Below are positions 36,130 to 48,200 of a DNA stretch of 64,000 nt, one piece after another; the first letter of the stretch is position 1, and the number at the start of each line of letters is the position of its first letter. The stretch covers positions 21,378,615-21,442,614 of the forward strand of contig CM060850.1 in assembly GCA_030737835.1 (NCBI GenBank). Reading direction: 5' to 3'. This stretch comes from Acorus gramineus (taxonomy: Eukaryota > Streptophyta > Magnoliopsida > Acorales > Acoraceae). Under the pieces are notes generated by a model that was not told where the DNA came from, searched no databases, and saw nothing but the letters and a program-made list of their open reading frames with translations. A program made the translations under genes and the position numbers.

Positions 36130-37800
36130 CTAGGATGGCCTTTGATCGTGTTTTTGGGCTGATAGTGGATGTTGAAAGCCAATAATTCTACTGTTCACTT
36201 TAACAATCGTCCAGCAATGTCCACCTTTCATAATACTGCTTTCAGTGGCAAGTCGATAATCACATGGTACGTGTGGGCTTGAAAATAGTGGCATAATTTA
36301 CAAACATAAATAAATAGAGCAAATGTGATTTTTCAATAAGAGAGTACCTGGTTCCTACCCCATTGAGCGCCTTGCTTGCATAGTATATTGCTCTTTGCCC
36401 CTGTCCTGATCCTTTAACAGCGCCGAATTGACTACATGTTCAGAAGCTGCGATGTAGAGAAACATGACATCACCGGGTAGTGGACGCACCAAACGAGGAG
36501 GCATGCTGAGTTAATTTTTGATTTCTTCGAACTCCTAACAATTTTGAGTCCACTCGAACTTCTGAGCTTTACTCAATAACTGAAAGAATGGTTGGCAGTG
36601 ATCTATAACTTTAGAAATGAACCGATTGAGTGCGGTTAGTCTTCCAGTTAGCTTTTGAACCTCGATTTTTGGGGCCTCCATCTCCAAGATCGCTTTGATC
36701 TGGTCTGGATTTGCCTCGATTCCTCGTTGCGTTATTAAGTAACCCAGAAACTTGCCCAAAGTGACACCAAAGGAACACTTCGACGCATTAAGTTTAAGGT
36801 GATATTTACACAACACAGCGAAGACATCTTCAAGATGTGACAAATGATCATTTCAATGCTCACTTTTGACCATCATGTCGTTGATGATATATCCACTGTC
36901 TTACTGAGCTGGTGATGGAAGATCATGGCCACCAACCTTTGGTAAGTTGCTCCAGCATTCTTTAACTCGAACGACATCACTTTGTAACAGTATATGCACG
37001 TGGGGGTTATGAAAGCTGTCTACTCTTGATCAGGTTGGTACATCGAGATTTGATGATATCCCGAATAGGCATCCATGAAGCTCATTAGCTCGTTACCTGA
37101 CGATGAATCCACCAACTGTTTGATCTTTGGGATGGGAAAGTTGTCCTTGGGGCTTGCACTGTTCAAATCAGTGAAGTCTATGCATACTCGTCATTTTTTT
37201 GTTCTTCTTGGGGACCACCATTGTGTTGGCCAGCTAGTCAGGATGGTGCACCTAGGGGATGAAATCGACTACCAACAGTATGTTCACCTCGTTCTGCACA
37301 GCTTCTGCATGTATGGGAGTCGTCCATTGTTGCTTTTGACTTATTAGGCGGATTGTAGGCGAGATAAAAAGATGGTGATTAGCTACCTCATGATCGATCC
37401 TTGGCATGTCATGTAGCTTCCCAGTGAACACATCTTTGTTTCTACTGAGGAGGCTAAGGATTGACTCCATTTCCTCAGCAAACAACAAGCTTCTGATGAG
37501 AAAAAACTTCTTGGGATCATGGGGGTCTATCAGGGTCTTCAAGCAGCCTATCTTCAAGACCGGGTCGATTTTCATCGGCCTTGACCTGGTCCTCAAGTAG
37601 TTGCTACCTATTGGGTGGATCTCCCCTTCTTCGAGCAACTCCTTGGGAGGGGCAGCTTTGCTTGTTAGTGCTGCCATATAACAGCGTCTTGCTGCAACCT
37701 GATGGCCTTTGATTTCCATTATCGCTTTTGCAGTAGGAAAATGGAGTTGCTGGTGATAGGTCGAAGGAATCGCCTTCATTGTGGCAAGCCGAGTGTGTCC
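36130..37800 (-). pseudogene. protease-RT linker and reverse transcriptase of the gypsy element
   Basis: A 175-codon minus frame (37779-37252) contains MKAIPSTYHQQLHFPTA, the linker, and DVFTGKLHDMPRIDHEVANH, the usual start of gypsy RT. After further broken sequence, 36843-36535 encodes the RT connection region (MSHLEDVFAVL...KCSFGVTLGKFLGYLITQRGIEANP). The catalytic YxDD box, expected near 36870-36895, reads YIINDM, with an altered first Asp. Stops separate the pieces. Confidence 0.75.
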
Positions 37801-37812
37801 GATGACAACACG

Positions 37813-38185
37813 TTTGAGTTTTCTGTTTAATTAAAAAGTAAAATCACCTTTTAATCATGTTACTAAACGGCCCGCTATTTATGTGATTTATTTATAAGAA
37901 ATATACATGTTTGGTCAGTAGATTATTTTCTGGAGAATAGCTAGGCAAGCTATTAATATCACCACAGAGTTATCATGTTAATCTTATGGCACAAATGAGT
38001 CTGGCACATAATTTTCCCATTTTGGGTTGTGAGATATTTGTTATGCTTGTCTGGTTTCAATAAATTAATCTTCTACACATTTTTGTTGTAGGGATCTGGA
38101 AAAACTTCATTAATTAAATTTATTGGTAAACATCTGGAAAAACATGAAGAAATTCTAGCACACATGTATGGGATTTACCATTTAC
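37813..38185 (+). other. 373-bp inserted host segment with a PEX1-like exon piece
   Basis: The insert is bounded by the 7-mer CAACACG (37806-37812 and 38186-38192) and interrupts the gypsy protease-linker frame, which would otherwise be continuous. Most of it is AT-rich and intron-like, ending in a polypyrimidine tract and TTTTTGTTGTAG. This is followed in the plus frame by GSGKTSLIKFIGKH, LEKHEEILAHMYG (38092-38172). A P-loop GSGKT followed about 14 residues later by a LE-H--ILAH block resembles the first AAA domain of the peroxisome biogenesis ATPase PEX1. The intron boundary shows a DNA-level origin, not cDNA. No TIRs were seen. Confidence 0.55.
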
Positions 38186-38192
38186 CAACACG

Positions 38193-39002
38193 AACTGGTA
38201 ACTTGAGGCTACCAGCATGGACCACCTGAGTGCCATTGAGCGCGACCAAGGGATCTTTGGTCAGGGATAGGTCGGTCGCTTTCAACCTATCCGAAGGAAG
38301 GGTTGCATGAAGAGAATATCAACCGAGCCCCCGTTGTCAACCGAGATCCTCTTTACGTGGAAATTCGAAATGCGTAAAGTGATAACTAGCGCATCCGAAT
38401 GAGGCGCCTGGACTCCCTCCAGGTCATCATCGGAGAAGGAAATCGGAGAAGGAGATTACCCCCTTGCCATCGTTCCTCGCCTTCTTCGTGACCAGTTTCG
38501 ACTCCTAATCCATCTGCATCATCTTGAAGGAGAAGTTCATCTTCTTCAAAGCCCTACGGACAATTTTTGGATTGGTGAAGTAGGGTTCACCTCCAAAAAT
38601 GGCGTTGATGATCCCTGTCGAAGTGTTGGGGTTGATGTTCGTTATATGCTGCTCTTTTGTGGTCAAAGCCTTATCGGTGGTGTCTGTGCGATGACATGTT
38701 CCTCCAAAAAATCTGAACGGTGCGGCATTTGTCAGTGGTGTGCCCAACGCTTTTCTAATAGTCGCAGCAAAGACTTTTATCTTCCCGCATTAGCTCAGGT
38801 CACCTGAAGAATTGTTGTCCTTAGATTTTGGGCAGCATTTGGGACGGTGGAATTTTAAAATAAGTCCCCGCCCCTCTCTCACTTCATTGGTAGAGGCGCC
38901 ATGCTTCTTTTCTTTCTCGCCGCGCCGATCCTTAGGATGCAAATCGGACGGACGTTTTGCTGGTGCAGTAGTGGTGGCTGTCGTTGATGATGCTCTCGCT
39001 AC
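38193..39002 (-). pseudogene. gag C-terminal/protease-linker region of the gypsy element
   Basis: A minus-strand frame (38747-38505) contains FRFFGGTCHRTDTTDKA, a degenerate knuckle-like Cys/His stretch, and INAIFGGEPYF, which recalls the INTIFGG segment between gag and protease in Tat-like elements. It is interrupted by stops and by the LTR at 39003. Confidence 0.5.
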
Positions 39003-39732
39003 TATAGATACCCCAATTTTGACCGTCCAAAGAAAATAAATTTACTTCAAGTAACATTTTTAAATGACCACTTTTGGATCAAATAGAAAACTACTTTAGG
39101 GAACTAGAGGAGAAAACAAAAATGAAAACCTGGCCCAACACTTAAAAAATTTAATAGCCAGAAATAGGTCGGCTACTCCAAAGTAGCTGCCCCTCCTCCG
39201 ACGGCTAAATACAACTAGCCGCCCCTTAAACCGCCCCCCAACCGCTTCCCTAAGATGGGACATAAAGCAGCATTTAATGCTGATGATTGCGGCGGTTTGT
39301 TCCAATTAGCCTCCCCTTCTCTGATGGTTCAACCTCAGTAACCGCCTCAAGCCACCGCTTGTCAGAGATTAGAAGGTCATCATACTAGCGGCATCTCTTA
39401 ACTAGCCACCCCTCCCTGGGCGGCTAATTAAAACTAGTCGACTCTGCCTGAACGGCTGAATAAGGGTAGTCGGCTCTCACCTGGACTCATCCTTAAAGCA
39501 TACAGAAACTTTACTTAGGTGTGAAGTTATTTTGCCTCACTCTCTTGTCCAACCCATGCTATTATCCAATGGACCATTGAGTGCGTCTTTTTGCAATTAT
39601 GGTTACTTAGCCACACCCTCTTACTCAACTCATTCTACTATCCAAGGGACACTCCTATGCATCTTTTCTACTATAAAAGGAGGGGTGGGGGTGAGAAAGA
39701 AGAGGTGGACAATTTCATTTTCAGAAGTGTGT

Positions 39733-39763
<31 letters not shown>

Positions 39764-40226
39764 AGCCTTAGTTGAGAGAGAAGGAAACCCATTCTCCACC
39801 AAGATCCACTCTCCAAAAACCCCCCTCTAACCATTGTCCTAAACCTCTCTTAGCTCTAGCCAAACAAATCCAAATTCCTACCTAGGTGCTGCCCAAATCT
39901 AGAAGAAGAAACCACCAACACCACTTTCAATCCTCACTACCACCACCCTAACCAAGCGAAAACACTTCCCTACCTAGGTTCTGCCCAAATCCAGAAAATC
40001 AAGAACCAGGCCGTAGCTCAGAGAGGAGAACCCACCCAATTTCCCCGCGAAGCGATCAACAACAACACCCAAATTTTCCTGCTTTTTGAGAAAGCAGGTG
40101 ACGATCAGAAACAAACCCCGTCTTTCTGAGAAGCTCTCGGGCGGCTCAGAAATGACTCTTCGGGCGGTGATCTGATTAGTTGCAAGACGGACCAGGACCA
40201 AGTTCGCAGAACCCCCAAGTTTTACA
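39003..40226 (+). mobile_element. probable solo LTR inside the gag region (about 1.2 kb)
   Basis: The block TATAGATACCCC ... AAGTTTTACA interrupts gag homology. The ends resemble LTRs beginning TGTAGATACCCC and ending ACA, with a mutated first G. It contains ACTATAAAAGGAGGGG (39670-39685) followed by a (GA)n leader and a CT-rich leader, as expected for U3-R of a plus-oriented LTR. No clean 5-bp duplication was found, so the exact edges are uncertain. Confidence 0.55.
39671..39680 (+). promoter_or_regulatory. TATA box of the nested LTR
   Basis: CTATAAAAGG, followed within 60-100 nt by a (GA)n tract at 39737-39760. Confidence 0.5.
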
Positions 40227-41460
40227 TACCGACAGCCACGACCACCGTTTGCTTGAGGAGCCTGAATTCCTCTTTCATCTTAGCATACTTCTTAGCACGC
40301 CACATGAGGTCCCAGGGGTTAGAAGGAGTACGTTTAATAACCAATTCCTTAAGACCGTTTACGACAGGAAGGCCGTTTCTAAAGTCCATGATCGCATCGT
40401 CTTCATTGTAATCCTCCACTTCAAACTTCAAGAGACGAAAATAATCAACATATTGTCGGATCATTTCACCCTACTGCATTTGAATCTTCATCAGATCTCC
40501 CAATTCCTTCTTCCTCCACCTGCTATAGATGAAATGTTAAGCAAACGTAGTATCAAGCTCTTCGAATGTGTGGATCGTGGCGGGTGGAAGCAGATGAAAC
40601 CAAGTGAGTGCCACCCACTCTAGGCTGGAGGGGAAGAGACGGTACATCAGTCCGTCATACTGTTCATATAACGTCATCGAGTGTTTGAACGTCAAGATAT
40701 GATCATACGGGTCCGAGGTGCCTTTGTAAAGCTTGAATTTAGGGTGAATGAACTTACGCGGAAGTTGTTCCTTGAGTACGGTATGCAAGGCGTGTTCAAC
40801 CATCCCATGGTTCTGGGCGCCGTATCTCAGACCTCAGAGCATGATGAGGTATGACTTCAACTCCCTCAACCTATTGGTGAAATTGTGGATCGTCCTGGTG
40901 CCTATGTGATGCCTCACACTGGACGGATCGCTCATAATGAGGGTGGTGGTTATCTGGGTGCCTGTGCGAGGCCTCGCGTCAGACGAACTATTCCCGGTGG
41001 GGGAACGTCCGCGATTACGCTTGGTTGGTTCTCGTCGCGAGACTCGGGGCAATTTGGATTGCTGGTGTGAGCGGTGCACTCTTCTATTAGAGGAGGATGT
41101 GCTCCCATCCGAGCTGGGCGTTCCAACCCTTATAGCTGGTGGATCAGGCTGTGCAGTGGCTTGGGCCTGGATATTTTCACCAATTTACTGACGTTGATGT
41201 TGTTGCATGACATCAAATAATTGTTGCATTGATCCCTCGAGGAACTGCTACATCTATCCTTTCAGCTGTACAAAGAAATTTTCCTGAGATGTCTCCACTA
41301 TTCAAATAAAATCCTGAGCTTGACTAGCTAGGGTTCTAGGCGAACCATCCTGAGCAGCCGCAGGGAGGTTGACCCTATTCTCTGGTGGGGAAGGTAGGCC
41401 ATCCTTGGACACGCGGTTGCTAGAGTTGTCTAAAGACATGGAGTCACGACTTTTAGTTCG
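40227..41460 (-). pseudogene. gag of the gypsy element
   Basis: Minus-strand frames 40803-40537 (PRKFIHPKFKLYKGTSDPYD ... ALTWFHLLPP ... FEELDTTFA) and 40464-40222 (MIRQYVDYFRLLKFEVEDYN ... FRNGL) together match the retrotransposon gag domain. Upstream (41079-40834) is an Arg/Ser-rich N-terminal part. Stops and frameshifts separate the blocks. Confidence 0.7.
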
Positions 41461-41463
41461 TGT

Positions 41464-41483
41464 GTCCCACAGATGGCACCAAA
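41464..41483 (-). other. primer-binding site of the gypsy element
   Basis: On the minus strand the LTR end CA is followed within two bases by TTGGTGCCATCTGTGGGAC, the usual form in many plant Ty3/gypsy elements. The cognate tRNA was not determined. Confidence 0.5.
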
Positions 41484-41484
41484 C

Positions 41485-42245
41485 TGATGAGATATTTTTT
41501 CCCTTCAGTCAACTTAATTGGTCGGAGCTTCCCTCTTGAATCTGGACCTAGAAGAGCATGGGCCTTGCACTTAAAAGAGAAGAATCAAGGGGGACACTGG
41601 TGTGGTGCCAGCCAAGGGGACTCCGAAGAGATGTATTAGTAAGGGAATTCAAAGGTTTATGACTTGATTAAAAGATAACTCATATCTTAGTCTGCTGTTA
41701 ACCTTCCCTTTTATAGGGTTGGCACTGACCTCATAGCAGTTGGAACAACTTTCCCTTAATGGCTGCTTAGTGGACGAATTCTGTGGTAACCGTCCTACTT
41801 TATTGTAGATGAACCTGCCCTTAATTACCCACGTTTTATGAGTAATGTGTCTTAATTATTCATCTTACAGTTACTAGCGTTATGGGTGTTTGACCATTTT
41901 CGAGGTCCTCCTCGCAGTCTTAGTCCGCACAGAGTCTTGCTCTGCCTGTACCCAGTCATTCATCTGCGAGGTGCGAGACCGTCCACCGGACCTGATTCAA
42001 TCTGGTCGAGTTTCACTTGCTCGGGATGGCATTCACCCGCGAGGTGTAAGACCGTCCGACCAGACCTGGCTCATCTCAATGAGAGGCCAGTTTGGCCGTG
42101 TCTCACCTGATCAGGAGTGCCTACTCGTAGCTTTGCGATTTTGTCATCACCAAATTGAGTCGCAGGTTATCAAATGTGGTGATTTACTTTCGAGTAACTC
42201 TAGACACGTGTTACTTGTTGATTGGGTGCAAATTTTTTCTCTCCA
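41485..42245 (-). repeat. 5' LTR of the gypsy element
   Basis: It is about 761 bp and aligns with the sequence starting at 31227. On the plus strand it begins TGATGAGATATTTTTTCCC, so on the coding strand it ends in CA. The plus-strand right edge is CTCCA, so the coding strand starts TGGAG. Confidence 0.8.
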
Positions 42246-43776
42246 TAGTAACTATTCAATCTGATCCAACATAATCAACCAATATATATAACCAATTTGA
42301 TAGGAAAAAATAAAATTATAAAATATTCTATTACCCGATCTTTATCTTAACAAACACATAAAATTCTAAATAGGATCAGAAATGAAAAAAATCTATATGT
42401 TCTCTGATTGTGACTCTCAGCATAATCTAACTGTTAGAGTGCTATTCAAATAACCAATTAACTTTGTGTAAATCCAAATATATTTTTTCAAAAGTTTTCA
42501 ATGTGGAATAATTAGCATGTCATTATTTTATTTAACACCCAAAATTTGTGAAAAAAAATTTACTAAACAAATTTTTACATAGTTTGTTAATATTATTAAT
42601 TTGTAATCTTATCTGTAAAATATGACAATTAGAGAAATATATTATATTTAAAACCATATATTTAGACAAATTTATTTTTGAAATTAAGGATTTATGAATT
42701 CAATCAGATAGATTTGATGAATATCGCAATTTATCCTTTAAATATACTGACATTTATTTTTTCATTCTTAATACAAAGATAATAAAAAATTAAGGGTAAG
42801 TTGAAAATAAAAATGTTACAAAGAAACAAAGTTGAAAACTTAACACTTCTGGTTGATATATAGATAGATGAATATATTTAGTTTTGAATTATTGAAATTT
42901 TATAATATTGATATGATTTTCTTAAATCTGATTTTAAACTCTTATCTTAAAATTTATTTATGATTTATCTAAATCTCATAAAAATATTAAATTTTTCATA
43001 AATATGATATATAAGTAATTACTAAATTTATGAGAGGGCAAAAACAAAAATAAAAAAGTTAGGTCACTTTCTTTAATAAGTAAATGATAGGTATGCCTGG
43101 TAAAAGAACCATCGGCCCACCTTTAATCAAAGAAGAAGAAAATATGTTATTGTAAGAATAAAATCTGATATAGTAACATATTTTGATATTATCTATTGGT
43201 GATTTTGTGCATTCAAAGATTTTTCTAACATTAAAAAATTAATTTTGATTTGTTCATTGGAAAAATTAATTTTAAATATTAATTTCAACTAGATTTTGAT
43301 ATAGTTTTAACTCTATTTTTAACCATGTCATTCTATCACTTATGAATGAGTGAATTATCTTTTTATTTTCTGTTTGGATTAAATTTTTGGTCAAATTTTA
43401 AGTTGATTGAATATTTTTTTTCTTTTTCAAATAAGAGACTGAAATATTGTCTGTATTAATGGATCTTAAAAAGCAACTACTTGTTTTGTCCTAATATAAT
43501 TTGGATACACTAACAAAATTTATTATTCTAGTTTCAAAGAAGGACTAGAATATTTTTAATCTATCATAAAGGATAAAATGCAAATATATTCATACTAATT
43601 GAATGCATATTTTTTTTATGTTTTTAGTTTATAGTGAGAGTTTGTAATAGTGGAACACTTAACAATTTTATGCACTGTGTTGACGATGAGACGATTACAA
43701 ATGGGGTTATAAAACTAATTTAATGTATAAGTGATCCTGCATCCAAAGAAGTTTTTAACAAAATTATTAAAATAGA

Positions 43777-43816
<40 letters not shown>

Positions 43817-45280
43817 TATATTTTTAATTTGAATGCAATCATTATTAAATATATATACTCAAACAAATTGAATGCAATCATTATTTTTAATTTTTATTTA
43901 ATATGTACTTGCATAATTGATTATATACTAAATCGCATCTTCCTTTTTATTGATCCATCTCACGTCAAAAACTCAAATCCTTAACGTATATAATAGTTTT
44001 ATTAGGTTAGATTTATATATACTGTGTTAAAAGTTATAGAAAAATATGCATAAAATTTATTCGAGTATATATTTTATTTTATTTTTGAAAAATACTCCTC
44101 AAAATTTATCCTTGATAAATGCTGTCACGTAGATGCAGTGAAAGAGGATACTACCAAATAATGTTGCAGTCAATGCAAATCTAAAAAGTCAATGAGAATA
44201 TCTTAGTTAAGAAATGGTTACAATCACTGTAAATAATGCAAAAAGAGGTACATGAAGGAGGTTTTTTTTGTCTTTTTTTTTTTTAATTTAAATCTCTACT
44301 CACTTGATCATTAGGGTGTCGTTTGGATAGACATAAGCTATTATGTAGTTTACTACTATTTTAGGAATAAATTATTATACTGGTAGAATAAATGGTTTTT
44401 TTGTTTGTTTGTGTTTTTAATTATTCTTGTTAGAAAACGTAATGAAATTTTTGTTGTTTGATTGACCATGGATAAATTATGAATAAATTATTCTCACGAT
44501 TGACCTCTTTGATTACTTGGATATTTTTTCTAATTAGACGACATTTTTTCACTCAAGTAGGTCTAGACTCCAGAATAAGATGTCCTGGATATTCAATTGT
44601 ACATGTTCTTATTTATTTATTATTATTTTTTGAGTGCTGCTACACTCAGATTTTTTCTTAGTTTAAAACATAGACCTATATACTTCGTTACAGATTCAGT
44701 GAAACACATACCTCGTTAGATGATGTATATACCTCACTAAATTTTTTCTTACACTTATTAAAAATGGGTTCATTCAACTCAAAATGGAACGATATGTAAT
44801 TTTTATCAAAGCATATATCTCATTAAATGATGTTTACTATTTTTAAAAAATGAAAACATATAAGGCCTGAGTTTTGACCGATGAATGTGACTAAGTGTAT
44901 CATTTTCCTTATTTTTTTGGTAAATAGCCCATTGGGCCATCTACCCGTTCTGATTTAATTCGCCTAGCTTGGTTGAGGATGTCCCAGCCAGACATACAAA
45001 ATTCTCTTCACCCATAAGTGCTCTAACTCGAACATGATTTAAATTCCATTTAATCAAGCAACAGAAAAAAAATTGAACATCAACCCACTTTTTATTTTTA
45101 CAAACTGCATAATATTTTTCTGTTACAATTCAAGGCTTAGCATTATCAAACATAGACTCCACAAGTGAATGGTACAGTGAAGTAGTGGCTAGAAATTTCA
45201 AACTCAGCCTGATAACTTGTTTCTTTAAACAACTATTAGTACTACCAATTAATTTCCCATATATGTTTGTTTAAAGTTTA
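42246..45280. other. AT-rich spacer, no gene seen
   Basis: Very AT-rich, with an (AT)n microsatellite at 43783-43812, a nearby repeat of TTGAATGCAATCATTATT (43830 and 43868), and a block near 44660-44840 weakly similar to 5410-5540. 45070-45280 may be the 3'UTR of the minus-strand EF-hand gene. Confidence 0.5.
43783..43812. repeat. (AT)n microsatellite
   Basis: About 15 uninterrupted TA units within AT-rich spacer. Confidence 0.9.
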
Positions 45281-48200
45281 TCACTCACTTCGGGACGATG
45301 ATTCCGTTGATGTGATTGGCAACAAAGTGTCAGTAGTTGAAGAAGCCAAAGGCTCATGCACCACTGAACTGGAAGAGAAGACGATTGGTTTCCCCTCCAA
45401 CTGCAGCATGATGCTCCCAAGAATCTCTGTCATGATTTTTTTGAATTCTGCTTCCTCGACGATCTTTCCCTCATCCGCATTCACCATCTTGAACACCTCG
45501 TTCACCACCGTATCCATCTGTGAAACGGACACCCAAAGATATCGGTTTTTTTTTTCTTTCCAAATCAGCAACACATCTATACTGTATCTGACATGAGTTC
45601 AAATACTTATTCTACATGTTCATACCAAGGAGAGGAACACGAATCTCTAACTAAAATGAATGGATTAATCAAGAGAGGGACCATATAAATGTAGTCCTTG
45701 AATCTCAAATAATTTCAAGATATTATTGGAAAAAACAAATACGGGAGGGCGACTCTCTGAAGTTTTCAAGCAAATTGAATTCCGGTAGCCGTTTGGAAAT
45801 GGTTTTGAAGAAGATTTTTCAGTTAAAGTTGCTTTTCAAATCAGCCTTCGAAGGAAGTGTACTTTGTTAGATTTCTAAAAAGCTTTTTTCTTTTTGTCGT
45901 TTACATAAGTACGATTCTTACAAAAAGTCAGAATCTCCCAATGTTACCCAAACCCTTCAAACTATACCTCAATTTGACAAAAAAAAGTTCATGATAGTAA
46001 TACTCATATGGAAAGTTTCGATAAATGCCAATAACTTGAACATTAGATTAATAAGTTGGCTCATGCAAGACTGAACCCCAAAATGCAACAATTTTGATGT
46101 TATGAATGAAACAAATGGGGTCGCCAGAAACAAGATCTACGCTGGATCCATTCTAATGAGCAGTTTGTGTTGGTGAATATTCAGTAACTACGTGGATATT
46201 TACACATGCAAGCATAAAGGGGAAATGCTGGATAGCAGCCTTGCCAAAAATCTTTGTATATACATCAAACTATGATTTGCATGTACATGGATGACTAACC
46301 AAGAATCCAAGATGGACTAGTACATCTACCAATATTACGTGCATAAAGATATTTCAATTATGTGAATTTGTGTGAAATAATCTTTGAGGCTTCTGCATAT
46401 TATCACATGTATTTAGTTACCTGACTTAGTGAGCCAAACGGTGGTAACCCAGCTGATGGGGCCACCTCATCTAGAGCAACTCGGAGATATCCCCTGGGCG
46501 CTTTTTGACTGTCGATTTTGGGTAGGTGTCTCCATGAAGCATCCAAAACCTATTAAAGATAAATCATGTAATTTATACAATGCACAAAGGGAAAAATCAT
46601 AAAATTCGATCAAGTCCTACCCCCAAACAATTAGGGGGCAAATGAACCACTTTGGAGCATCTCTAACACATGGAGAAAAAACATTTGTTGAATAGAATTA
46701 AGGCCGAATCATGAGTGATGCATGGACTTGTTCGAACTAAAACATGTTGATTAGTAATCTCTGTGACACTTAGAAATTATGAGGCCTTTTTCTCTTTAAG
46801 AACAATTGCAGGATGGCGAAACAAAATATGAAGTTAAAGATATTTTCTCAGTTCACTCAGGTGAGTGATTGTGTCAAGCTAGATAGTTGCAATGACCAAA
46901 CTTCAACTAAGCAATTTTTACTTTTACCGAAGTAAACCTTTTCTCTTTAAGAACAATTGCAGGATGGTGAAACAAAATATGAAGTTAAAGATATTTTCTC
47001 GCTTCACTCAGGTGAGTGATTGTGTCAAGCTAGATTGTCGCAATGAGCAAACTTCAACTAAGCAATTTTTACTTTTACCGAAGTAACGTGATTGACTGAC
47101 CTTTTCCAATTCAAATTTGTTCATCAGTAATCTCTTTATGCCGCTTCCATCGAAAGTGTTACCACTATGAGCAACTATGACAGGATGCTCTTTAAGGCGT
47201 AAAATGATGTTTTCCACAACTTTCCTGAATTCGCTTAAGAATATATCCTGAGAAGCAGGTTGTTCGTACTGATCATTTGCCACAGACTGCAAGGTTGGCT
47301 CCACGATGTTGTTCAAAACCTTCACAACACAGAATAAAGTCAGATCATTAAGACTATTAACAGAACTTAATAAATGTTGTCACAATGATACCCCATCAAC
47401 AAGAAAATCAATAGTCTCAATGAACATTTGAAGGAAGAGTCATCATCAATTATGTTCCTCCAAGTAAAAGAAATTCTATGGTCGTAGAATGCATACATCA
47501 TCAAACGAGAATCACAGCCTGACCAACGCCTGGAATTTGGTTTAATGACTCTTTCTGATACAATTAGCATCTTTAAGAGCATTTGATTCATTTTTCTACT
47601 ATAATTAAATTTCTTATCACTCACTATCCTTAGAATATGTTTGATTTACAATAAAAATGGCCATCGCATGGGTGAAAATGCTCTCTGTACCATTTATTGA
47701 TTACAGCCTAGCCCATGAAACATAAAGAAGCTTTTGTGTAGCTTCTTCTAAAACAAGTAAAACCTCGAATTAGCAGTACCAAATAACAAGAAACAAACCA
47801 CGTCTTGGCAGGTTGGCAGAGGTATCCCTTAGGTTACAGTCTTAGTCTTGCTGATGGGAGAATTTAACTAGGGAAGATAAAAACACATAAAACAAAAAAC
47901 TGATAATCTACCAAAAAAAAAGGAAATTATATAAAGCACTAATAATTACCCATGAATCATTTGAAGGCGGCATCCCATGCTCCACGGCGAGCTGCTCCAA
48001 CGCCTTGATGATACAATGTTGAAGAGACATACCAGAGGACTCCATGCGGGAGAAGATGGAGATGGCCTCCAGCTCAAAACTCGACCCGTCAACAAATTCC
48101 CTGAGGTCCTCTCCATCAATCCTCAATATAACAATTGGATCCCTATTAAGCCCCGCCGCCATGCCCAACAAGATGTCGGACAACACTTCCTTGAACTCGG

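Larger units (their letters stand above)
31227..42245 (-). mobile_element. defective Ty3/gypsy LTR retrotransposon (Tat-like), carrying nested insertions
   Basis: Reading on the minus strand, the order is 5' LTR 42245-41485, primer-binding-site-like TTGGTGCCATCTGTGGGAC just inside it, gag, protease-RT linker, RT, RNase H, integrase, and 3' LTR ending at 31227. This order (RT-RH-INT) is Ty3/gypsy. The gag and RT-linker signatures and the LTR with TTTGGTGCC-type priming site resemble the Tat group. All frames are broken by stops. Four insertions lie inside: 31436-31709, 33776-36122, 37813-38185 and 39003-40226. Without them the element would be about 6.8 kb. A 5-bp duplication around the whole element was not found. 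Confidence 0.85.
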
